This document shows, piece after piece, positions 27,257 through 35,485 of a stretch of DNA of 64,000 nt. Source of the stretch: Mycobacterium paraseoulense (GTDB lineage: Bacteria; Actinomycetota; Actinomycetes; Mycobacteriales; Mycobacteriaceae). The DNA is taken from NCBI RefSeq assembly GCF_010731655.1, contig NZ_AP022619.1, forward strand, positions 6,021,956-6,085,955, in the 5' to 3' direction. Numbering within the stretch: the stretch's first letter is position 1; every line of letters begins with the position of its first letter. The position numbers were made by a program, and so were the translations under genes. The notes under the pieces were generated by a model that was not told the DNA's origin, searched no databases, and was given only the letters and a program-made list of their open reading frames with translations.

Positions 27257-27397
27257 TCAGCGCTTTTCGTTGCGAAGTAGCGCATCGGTGGCCGCCGCGG
27301 TGCGACGGTCCGCCTTGACGTGCTTGTCGGCGCGCTTCTCCTTCAATGACTTTCCGGATTTCTTGCTCATGGTTCGTCGAGGAGACTTATCGGACAT
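27257..27397 (-). CDS. Small lysine/arginine-rich protein
   Basis: A 46-residue protein, too short for usual gene callers. It begins MSDKSPRRTMSKKSGKSLKE and ends TDALLRNEKR, with nearly 40 percent charged residues. GAAGGGG lies six bases upstream of the ATG. Short basic proteins of this look (SKKSGKSLKEKR) recur in mycobacteria; a nucleic-acid-binding role is possible. It converges with the desaturase (26 bp between stops). Confidence 0.6.
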   Translation of the reverse strand: MSDKSPRRTMSKKSGKSLKEKRADKHVKADRRTAAATDALLRNEKR

Positions 27398-27542
27398 CGC
27401 TGGCCCCTTCGTCATGGGGGCCTGGTCGGTCCCGATTCTGCGACTGTACTCCACGGCGGGGATCCCCGGGCTTCGCTGGGTCCTTTGCGGGTGTATCCTC
27501 AAAGGAGTTGGAAATCCAGGCAGTCCGGGCTGAGTCAGTCAT

Positions 27543-28790
27543 ATGCCGCTGATCGCACCGAGCAACCGCTCATGCCGGGCACGCAGGTGGCCACATGTAG
27601 TTGGGATTACCTTGAGCGCCTTGGTCGACTTTCCATGTCTAACGGATTCCCCTGGTCGACAGGGTATTTCCGTTGCCACGAGTTTCGGCATTCTGGGTAC
27701 GTATCCACCGACGGCATCCGGGCTGGCTACGTTCAGCGCCGCGCTGGCAAGCGGGTTGAGCGCCAATGGCGCCGAGGTCAGCGTCGTTCGAGTGTCCGAC
27801 GGCCCGCCGTCGTCGAGCGCCCGCGTCGTCGGAGAGCTGGTCAACGGCTCAGCGGCATCCGTCGCAGCATGCGCGGAGTTGCTGAACCAGAGCGATGTCG
27901 CCGTCATCCAGCATGAGTACGGCATCTACGGAGGCGTCGACGGCGCCGAAGTCGTGGCCATCATCGACAGGCTGCGTGTCCCGTTGATCTTGGTCGCTCA
28001 CGCTGTCCCCAAAGATCCTACACCGCAACAGCGGTCGCTTCTCGAGCTGCTCGCCGCCCGGGCGGACCAGGTGGTCGTGATGTCCGAGGCGGCCAGCCGA
28101 CGGCTGCGCCGGGGCTTCGACATCGCACGCCACAAAATCGTCACCATCCCCTATGGCGCGACCGTCCCGACGAAGCCATCCTCCATGCGGAGCGGTCGAC
28201 CCATCGTGTTGACCCCGGGCCTGCTGGGCCCAGGCATGGGCATCGAGCGGGTGATCGAGGCAATGGGGTCGCTCAATGATCTGCCCGGCCGGCCGCGGTA
28301 TGTGGTTGCGGGCAGAACGGACCCTAATGTGCTGGCCGCCGACGGCGAGGCGTACCGGAATGCCCGGATAGATCAGGCGCTGCGCAGCGGTGTCGCGGAT
28401 TCGGTGTGCTTTGACACGGATTGCCGCAACGTTTCGATGCTCACCGAACTCTTCCAGTCCGCGGCGGTCGTGGTATTGCCCTACGACTCGACCGATCAGG
28501 TCACCTGCAGTGCTCTGGTCGACGCCGTCGCGAGCGGCCGACCGGTCGTGGCTACCGCGTTCCCGCACGCCGTCGAGCTGCTCGCCGGTGGCGCCGGCAT
28601 CGTCGTCGCGCATGACGATCCGGATGCGCTGGCTGGTGCCCTGCGCCGGGTGCTGACCGAGCCGCGCCTCGCCGGTGCGATGGCGGCCGAGGCCAGGAGT
28701 TTAGCGCCCGAGATGGCCTGGCCGAACGTCGCGCGCGCGTATCTGCGGCTGGCGCATCGGGTCCTCGCGCAGCGACGGGCACGGGCATGA
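27543..28790 (+). CDS. GT4-family glycosyltransferase
   Basis: A protein of up to 415 residues with a GT-B fold. The N-terminal acceptor motif is GILGTYPPTASGLATFSAAL, and the C-terminal donor site has VVLPYDSTDQVTCSALVDAVASGRPVVAT, with HEYGIYGG in between. Homologues normally start just before the GILGTYPP motif, but no ATG or GTG stands there in frame; ATG 27543 adds about 45 poorly conserved residues, and TTG 27612 or 27621 is possible. The sugar and acceptor are unknown. Confidence 0.8.
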   Translation: MPLIAPSNRSCRARRWPHVVGITLSALVDFPCLTDSPGRQGISVATSFGILGTYPPTASGLATFSAALASGLSANGAEVSVVRVSDGPPSSSARVVGELVNGSAASVAACAELLNQSDVAVIQHEYGIYGGVDGAEVVAIIDRLRVPLILVAHAVPKDPTPQQRSLLELLAARADQVVVMSEAASRRLRRGFDIARHKIVTIPYGATVPTKPSSMRSGRPIVLTPGLLGPGMGIERVIEAMGSLNDLPGRPRYVVAGRTDPNVLAADGEAYRNARIDQALRSGVADSVCFDTDCRNVSMLTELFQSAAVVVLPYDSTDQVTCSALVDAVASGRPVVATAFPHAVELLAGGAGIVVAHDDPDALAGALRRVLTEPRLAGAMAAEARSLAPEMAWPNVARAYLRLAHRVLAQRRARA

Positions 28791-28807
28791 GCAAGGGTGA
28801 TACCCGC

Positions 28808-29332
28808 TCAGCCCCAGGACGTTTCGTGCGGATCCAACGGTGCCGATTGCTCCGGACTCCCAAGCCCCGAGGCGCATCTGCGCACGAGTTGGCGCAGGCC
28901 GCCCGCATTCATCGGTTCTGCTGAAGTGTGAACCTCACCCATGAGGCGGCGGGCGTCCTCCGTAGAGCTCGAAGGCGCTAGCACGAACAGCACCGCGTCG
29001 CGAGAATGCGTACCCATCAGATAGATGGTGTCGCTGGAAATCAGCCGGTAGGGATTGAGTGAAACCATCTCATTGTGGCGCCTAATCCGTGTAGGCGCGG
29101 GCAACCACACACTCGGGTCGTAAACGACCCGGCGCACTGTGCCGATCCATAGACCGAATACGGCAAGTAAGTCCGGTAGCTCTGAGCTCAGGTCCAAGCT
29201 CTTCGGCCACCACGCCCCGTCCACGGCGGCGCTTGTATCGTCGCGTCCACATAGCGCTAACCGGGTCATGTTTGACGGGGCAGCGGAAGGATGCGCCACG
29301 CGACGCTCCGATCTACCAATTTTGGCTATCAC
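28808..29332 (-). CDS. DUF5994-family protein, copy 1
   Basis: A 174-residue protein with the family signature VDGAWWPKSLDLSSELPDLL and a central VRRVVYDPSVW strand. The GTG start gives the same N-terminal length before the signature as in copies 2 and 3; it overlaps the stop of a 28-codon frame (GTGA). A later ATG (29269) is the alternative. No catalytic motif is visible. Its C-terminal part (from about residue 115) is the most divergent of the three. Confidence 0.72.
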   Translation of the reverse strand: MIAKIGRSERRVAHPSAAPSNMTRLALCGRDDTSAAVDGAWWPKSLDLSSELPDLLAVFGLWIGTVRRVVYDPSVWLPAPTRIRRHNEMVSLNPYRLISSDTIYLMGTHSRDAVLFVLAPSSSTEDARRLMGEVHTSAEPMNAGGLRQLVRRCASGLGSPEQSAPLDPHETSWG

Positions 29333-29543
29333 AGGACGGCCACCGAAGGGGCGGCACTGGACAAACCCACGATCTGTGCAGCATAGGCCGTGCCCGGCGG
29401 GACGACGTTCGACATCGGGGGCGGCGATGCAACAACCGAGGTCCTCAATCGGCGAGCGGCCGTGTCCGGTGCGGCGCGTGGAGGCCGCATCGACTGAGCC
29501 TTATTGATTCCCAGTGATTTCCGCGATGAGCCCCTGCACGGGT

Positions 29544-30011
29544 CTATACCGGGGCCTCCATTTCTTCCGGGCTGATCATGAGGCCCTCGACGGTCGAGCC
29601 ATTGTTCGGGCTGGCCGCGGCCATCATGATGGTGTGCGCCTGGTCCGGGTCGGTGTGCGGGGAGACCACCAATAGGACGATTTTGTTGCGGTTGAGGCCG
29701 AGAACTTCGATGGTGTCGACCGGCTGGCGGCGGTATCCGTCGAGTCGTACCATGCGTCCCCCGGCCGCGAACTTGGCTGGCGGCTTTGCCCATTCGTTGA
29801 CGTTGTAGATCACGCGGCCGATCGGCCCGAGTCGAACTGACAGCACTGCCAGCAGATCCGGTAGCTCCGCCGTCAGGTCATCACCGTGCGGCCACCAGGC
29901 GCCATCGACATACCCGCTTTGGGGCGCCTTGGGCTTTAGCCTCAGGCGCGGTGTGTGTTCCGGTGGGGTTTGCCGTCGCCCGGCATCCGTGTGGTCTTGT
30001 TTCAGCGTCAT
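29544..30011 (-). CDS. DUF5994-family protein, copy 2
   Basis: A 155-residue protein starting MTLKQDHTDAGRR. It holds GYVDGAWWPHGDDLTAELPDLL and the strand GPIGRVIYNVNEW, then an acidic end (ISPEEMEAPV). The start is fixed by the GGGAG about eight bases upstream and by near identity of its 5' leader with copy 3. A wholly cytoplasmic protein by appearance. Function unknown. Confidence 0.8.
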   Translation of the reverse strand: MTLKQDHTDAGRRQTPPEHTPRLRLKPKAPQSGYVDGAWWPHGDDLTAELPDLLAVLSVRLGPIGRVIYNVNEWAKPPAKFAAGGRMVRLDGYRRQPVDTIEVLGLNRNKIVLLVVSPHTDPDQAHTIMMAAASPNNGSTVEGLMISPEEMEAPV

Positions 30012-30066
30012 CGCGACGCTCCCGTCTTGACCGCGAGACCGGCCAATCAATCGAATCGGCGACGAG
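30003..30066 (-). repeat. Conserved leader element, copy A (upstream of DUF5994 copy 2)
   Basis: Read on the minus strand, this block matches 31455-31513: tcgtcgccgattcga, then ttggccggtctcgcgg, then caagacgggagcgtcgcg and the start codon. It differs by a short internal gap and two substitutions, one of them ATG versus GTG. It includes the ribosome site. Confidence 0.75.
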
Positions 30067-30171
30067 ATGGCTTGAGTAGTCAGGTGCGAAGTATCGCCGA
30101 TGGTTCCCACACTACTCGGGTGGTCCAGAACAGAACGACGGCGCGCTGGTCGCGACCAGCGGTCGGGCGTC

Positions 30172-30975
30172 TCAACGGATGGAAACGAGGTGGTCGATCG
30201 AATCCCGCGGTAGGTCGCCGTCGACGACGGCGGTCACCACCAGCTGGTTCAGCGTGATCGCGCCTCCGTGATTATCGAGAAACGCGGTGTCGGAGGCGTC
30301 GCGACCTGTGGCTATCCGCACCAGGGTCTGCCGCGGCGCTAGCAGCGTCGCATCGACCACCCGCCATTGCCCCTCGACAAAAGCCTCGGCCACGGCGTGA
30401 AAGTCCATCGGATGCACTCCCGGCGCGTACACCGATACCAGGCGGGCCGGGACGTTGACCGCCCGCAGCAGCGCCACCACCAGATGCGCGTAGTCGCGGC
30501 ACACACCTTCGCCGGAGAGCAGGGTTTCCACCGCCCCGTCGATCGGATCGCTTGAGCCGGGCACATAGTTCAGCCTGGTGCCCACCCACGAGCTCACATT
30601 CTCCAGCAGCGTCGCCGAATCACCGTAGGTGCCGAATTCGGTTGCGGCGAAACCATAGAACTTATCGGCCTCGGCGTAGCGACTGGGTCGCAGATACATC
30701 GACAGGTCGTATTCGGTCACCGGAGCCGGATCAGTTTGACCCACGATCGTCGCCGCGTAGTCGACCCTCAGTGTGCCCACCCCCGCGTCGAACTTGTGGA
30801 TACGGTTGCCATGCACACCGCTGACGTCCAACGGCTGGACGGGCCGTCCGTTCAAGACGAAACGCAGCGATTCGAAGACCTCAGCACGTGGATGCGGGGC
30901 AACTGCGATCTGAAACTCCAGCGTCGTGGGTGCGGTGATTTCGACTTCGAGCTCGGCGCCCACTTCACGTCTCAT
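30172..30975 (-). CDS. Transglutaminase-like cysteine protease-fold protein
   Basis: A 267-residue protein. An N-terminal beta domain (about residues 1-85, EVEITAPTTLEFQIAVAPHP) precedes a transglutaminase core with the triad in place: Cys in GEGVCRDYAHL, His in MDFHAVAEAFV and Asp in WRVVDATLLAPR. Bacterial members are peptidases, amidases or cross-linking enzymes; the substrate cannot be told. No signal peptide is visible. It stands between DUF5994 copies 2 and 3. Confidence 0.85.
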   Translation of the reverse strand: MRREVGAELEVEITAPTTLEFQIAVAPHPRAEVFESLRFVLNGRPVQPLDVSGVHGNRIHKFDAGVGTLRVDYAATIVGQTDPAPVTEYDLSMYLRPSRYAEADKFYGFAATEFGTYGDSATLLENVSSWVGTRLNYVPGSSDPIDGAVETLLSGEGVCRDYAHLVVALLRAVNVPARLVSVYAPGVHPMDFHAVAEAFVEGQWRVVDATLLAPRQTLVRIATGRDASDTAFLDNHGGAITLNQLVVTAVVDGDLPRDSIDHLVSIR

Positions 30976-31504
30976 AGCGCGATGATGCGCCAGTCGCCCC
31001 GCATCCGCCAGCCGTGCGGCGGCACGGGGCAGGAATGGCGTGCACCCTGCACACCCGTCCGCCCCCAGGGATCATCATTGCGTGACACCGGCCGACGAGT
31101 GGCCACGTTTCAATCTTCTCTCTTTGCCGTATATGGCTTAGCCTGTGAGTCGGCGACCGATATGAGCAGGTTGCGCTCGTAGTCTGTTGCTAGATGGTCG
31201 TTGGTGGGCAACTGTGGTGTTGAGCAGCCAGCACCGGACCGACCGCCGTCGAATCTTCACCGTGTGTACCAACGCAGCAGGGCTCCTCTACAGCGCCGCC
31301 GGGGTATTTCGGCGCGGACCGTGGGTCTCGACCGCCGTCGCCGGCTGGTCACAACCGCAGGGGGTTAGCCGCTCGATGGCTTTGCCCCGGCCCAGATCGG
31401 AGTAGGCTGCAACACATCGGCGGTATTCCGTTTGTGATCGTTGTGGGTCATATCGTCGCCGATTCGAATTTGGCCGGTCTCGCGGCCAAGACGGGAGCGT
31501 CGCG
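30976..31504. other. Intergenic region between transglutaminase-like gene and DUF5994 copy 3
   Basis: A 529 bp divergent gap. Candidate frames (for example 31187-31405) are Arg/Trp-rich without a ribosome site, so I annotate no gene. The last 50 bp form the shared DUF5994 leader element. Confidence 0.45.
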
Positions 31505-31513
31505 GTGACGCTA
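31455..31513 (+). repeat. Conserved leader element, copy B (upstream of DUF5994 copy 3)
   Basis: Matches copy A (30003-30066, minus strand) almost base for base from tcgtcgccgattcga to the first codons. The matched DNA ends soon after the start codon, whereas the proteins behind it have diverged widely. Confidence 0.75.
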
Positions 31514-32020
31514 GGGCAAGCCCGCAACAGCTCGAGGTGGGACACGACACGGGGCATCCGCGCGCCGCGGTTTCGGTTGAAACCCACGGGGCATGCCAGC
31601 GGCTATGTGGATGGTGCATGGTGGCCACGCAGCGACGACCTGATGACGCAACTGCCTGATCTGATCGCCGATCTGTCGATGCGTCTGGGCGCGATCAGTT
31701 GTGTGAAGTACAACAACACCGAATGGAGGGCAACGTCCGCCGGACTGGTGAGCGGGGCACGGGTGGTCCGACTTGACGGAGACCGCGGCCATCCGCCCAA
31801 TACGGTGGAAGTCCTTGACTGCCAAGGTGATAAGCTTGCGTTGCTGGTTGTCCCATTTCAGCTTGGCCCGGATCAGGCGCACGCGATCGTGACGGCAGCC
31901 GCTGCGCCTGGTGACGTGTCAAGCGTCGATACCCTGCTCATGATCAGCGCGAAAGACCGCGAAAGCCGCACGAAGAGGAGCGCCGCGCGCGCCCGCTGGG
32001 AATTCGCAACGCGGCTTTGA
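31505..32020 (+). CDS. DUF5994-family protein, copy 3
   Basis: A 171-residue protein starting at GTG eight bases after GGGAG. Signature GYVDGAWWPRSDDLMTQLPDLI, strand GAISCVKYNNTEW, and a basic tail (ESRTKRSAARARWEFATRL) absent from the other copies. It is transcribed towards the WS/DGAT-like gene, 209 bp away. The leader is shared with copy 2 although the two genes are on opposite strands, which implies an inverted duplication. Confidence 0.8.
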   Translation: MTLGQARNSSRWDTTRGIRAPRFRLKPTGHASGYVDGAWWPRSDDLMTQLPDLIADLSMRLGAISCVKYNNTEWRATSAGLVSGARVVRLDGDRGHPPNTVEVLDCQGDKLALLVVPFQLGPDQAHAIVTAAAAPGDVSSVDTLLMISAKDRESRTKRSAARARWEFATRL

Positions 32021-32204
32021 CGATTGCCGACCCAGGGTCTTCGGCGACTTCGGTATCGAACTCGATAGTCGAGCCATCGAATTGAATAAGTGACTGGCAC
32101 AACCGAAGTGAACAGATCGTCACCGACGAAAATGTGCCGCTGGGTGCCGTGATGCTGTCCGCATCACTGCCGGCACGGGTTGATAGAGGTTGTGAATCAC
32201 GAGT

Positions 32205-32219
32205 TTTCGTTGCACGAAA
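32205..32219. promoter_or_regulatory. Perfect inverted repeat before the WS/DGAT-like gene
   Basis: TTTCGT and ACGAAA flank TGC at 32205-32219, ending ten bases before the ATG and touching the AAAGGGGG ribosome site. It may be an operator or a hairpin that masks the ribosome site. Confidence 0.4.
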
Positions 32220-32229
32220 GGGGGCGCTG

Positions 32230-33738
32230 ATGGTTATGCGATTGTCGGGGACCGATGCGCTGTCGCTGCACACCCAGAGCTCGAAGATGCCTGCGCACAC
32301 GGTCACGCTGGTGATCATCGATGCGTCCGATCAGCTGAGCCACCAGCGGCTACACCAACTGGTGGCCGCGTCGCTGCCGCGACTGGCGCGGTTTCGGAGC
32401 CGGCTGGTGACCAAGCCGCTGGGCGTGGGGCAGCCCGTGTGGGCCGAGATTGACGACTACGACCCTTCTCCGCAAATTCACCGTGTAACGCTTCACGATC
32501 CCGGTGGGCGGCGGGAGTTCGCCGATCTCATCGCGGACTTGAGCGCCGGGCGACAGGATGGCCTCAGCCGGCTGTGGGAAGCGTGGAGTATCAGTGGCCT
32601 GGCGGGCGGCCGGTGGGCGTTGGCCGTGAAGATGTCACCTGCCCTGAACGACGGGGCCGCTGGAATAGCGTCCGTGTGGCCGCGGCTGCTGACCACCGGA
32701 CCGCACGCCGACCCGACCGACAATCTGCCGTCCGAGCCGAGCTTCGGCTCGGCGCCCTCCGTAGGCGAACTCGTTACCGACGTGATGACCGAGATCATCG
32801 AAAACCATGTCGCCGGAATGTGGCTGGTCGCCGAGACGGTATCTGGTGTGCTGCAGACCGTAAGTGGTCGGCTGCGTCGCATGCGCGCAGGGGCCCCGAC
32901 GGACCCGGTGGCATCGTCGATGAGCGGGCCGGTGCCGCACACGGTCTTCAACGCGCCGCTGACCAAGCGACGTGCAGTGGCCCTGGCCTCGATCCCGCTG
33001 GCAGACGTGAAGACGGTCAGCGACGCGTTCGGGGGCAGCATCACCAATGTTGTTCTAGCCGCCTGCACACTGTCGTTGCGCGCGTGGCTGCAACGGCACG
33101 ACAAGGTACCCGGCGACCCGCTGCTGATGCGGATGCCGTTCGAGCTGCCGGCCACGGATCCCCCTAGGGCCGGCAGGGCGTTGAGTATGGGACGGCTTCG
33201 CATCCCGGTACACCTCGCCGACCCGGTGCAGGTCCTCGCCAACCTCCATACCGCCACCGAAAGACTGAACGCACTCCGCAGCGGTAGAAACGAAAACGAT
33301 TTTCCCACAGTCGATTTAGCGGCGATGGCTTCGCTTACCCCGCCGACCCTAGCTCGCCTGGGTATGCGGCTCTACACCCGATCAGGCCTGCGGCGCCAGC
33401 TCAAGCCGATCTGTCATGGCAGCGTCTCCCACATTGCCGGTGAGCCGGTGCAGGCCTACTGTGCCGGCGCCAAGGTCGTCGGCATGTACAGCGTGGCGCC
33501 ACTGGCCGAAGACAGTGGGTTGAGCATCGGCCTGACCTCCCGAGGTGACGACTTGGATGTGAGCGTATGTGCGTGCCCCGACAATGTTCCTGCGATCGAT
33601 GATATTGCGACCGGGATCATGCGGTCCGTCGATGTTCTGGTGGCGGCCGCACAGGAATCTCCTCGCGGGCAAGGCCGTTCCGTCGTCACGGAGATGACGT
33701 CACACCCGGCTAATCGTTCACGCGGCCAGCCCCATTGA
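32230..33738 (+). CDS. WS/DGAT-like acyltransferase homologue with degenerate active site
   Basis: A 502-residue protein of the wax-ester synthase/diacylglycerol acyltransferase family: start MVMRLSGTDALSLHTQSSKM, PLTKRRAVALASIPLADVK, GGSITNVVLAACTLSLRAWL and the C-terminal CAGAKVVGMYSVAPLAEDSGL. The catalytic HHxxxDG motif reads SPALNDG, with both histidines replaced, so acyl transfer by the usual mechanism is doubtful. AAAGGGGG precedes the ATG. It may be a regulatory or binding paralogue; active homologues make storage lipids in dormancy. Confidence 0.85.
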   Translation: MVMRLSGTDALSLHTQSSKMPAHTVTLVIIDASDQLSHQRLHQLVAASLPRLARFRSRLVTKPLGVGQPVWAEIDDYDPSPQIHRVTLHDPGGRREFADLIADLSAGRQDGLSRLWEAWSISGLAGGRWALAVKMSPALNDGAAGIASVWPRLLTTGPHADPTDNLPSEPSFGSAPSVGELVTDVMTEIIENHVAGMWLVAETVSGVLQTVSGRLRRMRAGAPTDPVASSMSGPVPHTVFNAPLTKRRAVALASIPLADVKTVSDAFGGSITNVVLAACTLSLRAWLQRHDKVPGDPLLMRMPFELPATDPPRAGRALSMGRLRIPVHLADPVQVLANLHTATERLNALRSGRNENDFPTVDLAAMASLTPPTLARLGMRLYTRSGLRRQLKPICHGSVSHIAGEPVQAYCAGAKVVGMYSVAPLAEDSGLSIGLTSRGDDLDVSVCACPDNVPAIDDIATGIMRSVDVLVAAAQESPRGQGRSVVTEMTSHPANRSRGQPH

Positions 33739-34067
33739 CCGGCTCAAGTAAGTCCCCGTGCTGTCGGTATGGCCGGGATTTTCCGATCATTATCCGGAAG
33801 TCATCGGCGATCACAGCGGCGCCATAAAGGGTTAGGCATGGCCTCAGCCAGTCTCCGCCCGGTGAGTTGTTTCTTTCACCGACGCATACATGTAGTGTTG
33901 AAGTATCGGTGCCAACCAGGCACGAGAGTATGGCCTCCGATCGTCGGGGACACGCTGGTCTAAGCCGTAACTGTTCTGCTGAGGCTGCAGGGCTGATGGC
34001 GTTAATTACCACGCTGCAACGACTGGCCACCGCTTATCGGTAACGCATCGTGTGGCGGGAGGCCGTT
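33739..34067. other. Intergenic region before the histidine kinase
   Basis: A 329 bp gap with no supported gene. I looked for a DosR-type palindrome because the next gene resembles DevS, but found only a weak half-site near 33940. Confidence 0.4.
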
Positions 34068-35258
34068 ATGGCAATTCAGAATGATGACAGCATCTTTTTT
34101 GACCGGGTCCGCGCGTCGGCCCGGCGTGCCAGCGCCAGCCGCGAAATCTTCGCCGCTCTCTTGTCCGACGCCGATCTTCATGTGCAGCCACTGCAGCTGA
34201 TTGTCGAACGTGCCGCGGAGCTGGCCGATGCCGAGCAGGTGATCGTGCTCGTTCCGGTTGACCCGGATCAGCCCCGCGGTGACGTGGACCAGCTGGTGGT
34301 GTCGGCAGCAGTCGGCGTGCACGCCAATGAACTTCTCGGACAAGAGGTTCCGGTCAGTGGTTCCAGCGCCGGTGAGGTGTTTCGGTCTGGTGAGCCCCTG
34401 ATCGCCGATACGTTTCGCCATCCAATGCAGGCGTTCGCCGACGTCGGTAAGCGACCCGCAATCGTGATGTTGCTGAGGTCCGGGCAACAGGCACTGGGTG
34501 TGATGGTGGTGGTCCGTAACGCCGGTGCACCACCTTTCGGCGACGAGAATTTTGACCTGGCCCGCGACTTCGCCGATTACGCCGCGATCGCGCTGACGCT
34601 AGCCACCGCGCGACGACACGCGAGTGAACAGACCGTGCTGGCTGATCGGGACCGCATCGCCCACGATCTGCACGACCATGTCATCCAGCGCGTCTTCGCC
34701 ATTGGCATGGACCTGCAAGGCGTCACCGCACGCCTGCGTTCACCACAGCTGGCGGCGCGGGTGGTCCAATCCGTGGACGGATTGGACGCCGTCATCGACG
34801 ACATACGCCGCTCCGTCTTCAAACTGCAACGTCCCGCGGCCGGCCGGCGCAGTTTCGCCCAGCGCATCCAGGACGCGGTCGAACACCTCGGTGACGACCA
34901 CGGCGAGGTCACCACGCTGAGCATGGCTGGGCCGATGGCCACCGTGAGCGATGAACTCGCCGACCACGCCGAAGTCGTTGTCGTCGAGGTGCTCAGCAAC
35001 GCGGTGTGGCAATCAGCGGCCGCAAACATCAGCGTCGAGGTCAGTGTCACCGACGAACTACTCATCGAGATCACTGGTGATGGAAGCGGAATCCCGGACG
35101 ACCAGCGCCGAATTGGCCTGGCCAATGTTGTCCAATGCGCCGAAGACCTCGGCGGCCAGTGCATGATCGCTAGCCCACCAGACGGCCGTATCCACGTCTG
35201 CTGGCGCATACCGTTGCAGGACTCGTACCTTCATACGACAGCGGTGGCCACGATTTAG
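34068..35258 (+). CDS. Orphan DevS/DosT-like sensor histidine kinase, single GAF domain
   Basis: A 396-residue kinase starting five bases after GGGAGG. A GAF domain (about residues 25-185) is followed by a HisKA_3 box RDRIAHDLHDHVIQRVFAIGMDLQ, identical in style to DevS/DosT, and an ATPase domain (EVLSNAVWQSAA for the N-box, ITGDGSGIPDD for the G-box). DevS has two GAF domains, this one only one. No response regulator is adjacent; a partner elsewhere, perhaps DevR, is likely. Whether the GAF binds haem cannot be told. Confidence 0.88.
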   Translation: MAIQNDDSIFFDRVRASARRASASREIFAALLSDADLHVQPLQLIVERAAELADAEQVIVLVPVDPDQPRGDVDQLVVSAAVGVHANELLGQEVPVSGSSAGEVFRSGEPLIADTFRHPMQAFADVGKRPAIVMLLRSGQQALGVMVVVRNAGAPPFGDENFDLARDFADYAAIALTLATARRHASEQTVLADRDRIAHDLHDHVIQRVFAIGMDLQGVTARLRSPQLAARVVQSVDGLDAVIDDIRRSVFKLQRPAAGRRSFAQRIQDAVEHLGDDHGEVTTLSMAGPMATVSDELADHAEVVVVEVLSNAVWQSAAANISVEVSVTDELLIEITGDGSGIPDDQRRIGLANVVQCAEDLGGQCMIASPPDGRIHVCWRIPLQDSYLHTTAVATI

Positions 35259-35485
35259 ACAGCCCGGTGGGCCAAGGACTTCGGCGAAGCCACCATCGCG
35301 CCAGCGATGATCGAAACGCCTCAAGGGGAGCCGGGACCACCACGTCGTGGCAGCCACTGATCGCCTCGCTCGCCCTCGGGTGCCTGTAATGCGGAAGTTC
35401 CTGCCATCGCACCAGGTCATTCCGCGCTATGGTGACACGACCGGTGGGTTGGCACCCTCTTTACTCGCGAGGACAGTGACCGTCG

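Noticed and set aside
31187..31405. 72-codon frame in the gap before DUF5994 copy 3
   Set aside because: No ribosome site and no recognisable motif; composition typical of non-coding DNA here.
33930..33965. DosR-type box before the DevS-like kinase
   Set aside because: Only a loose half-site (GGGGACA) is present; the symmetric second half is missing.
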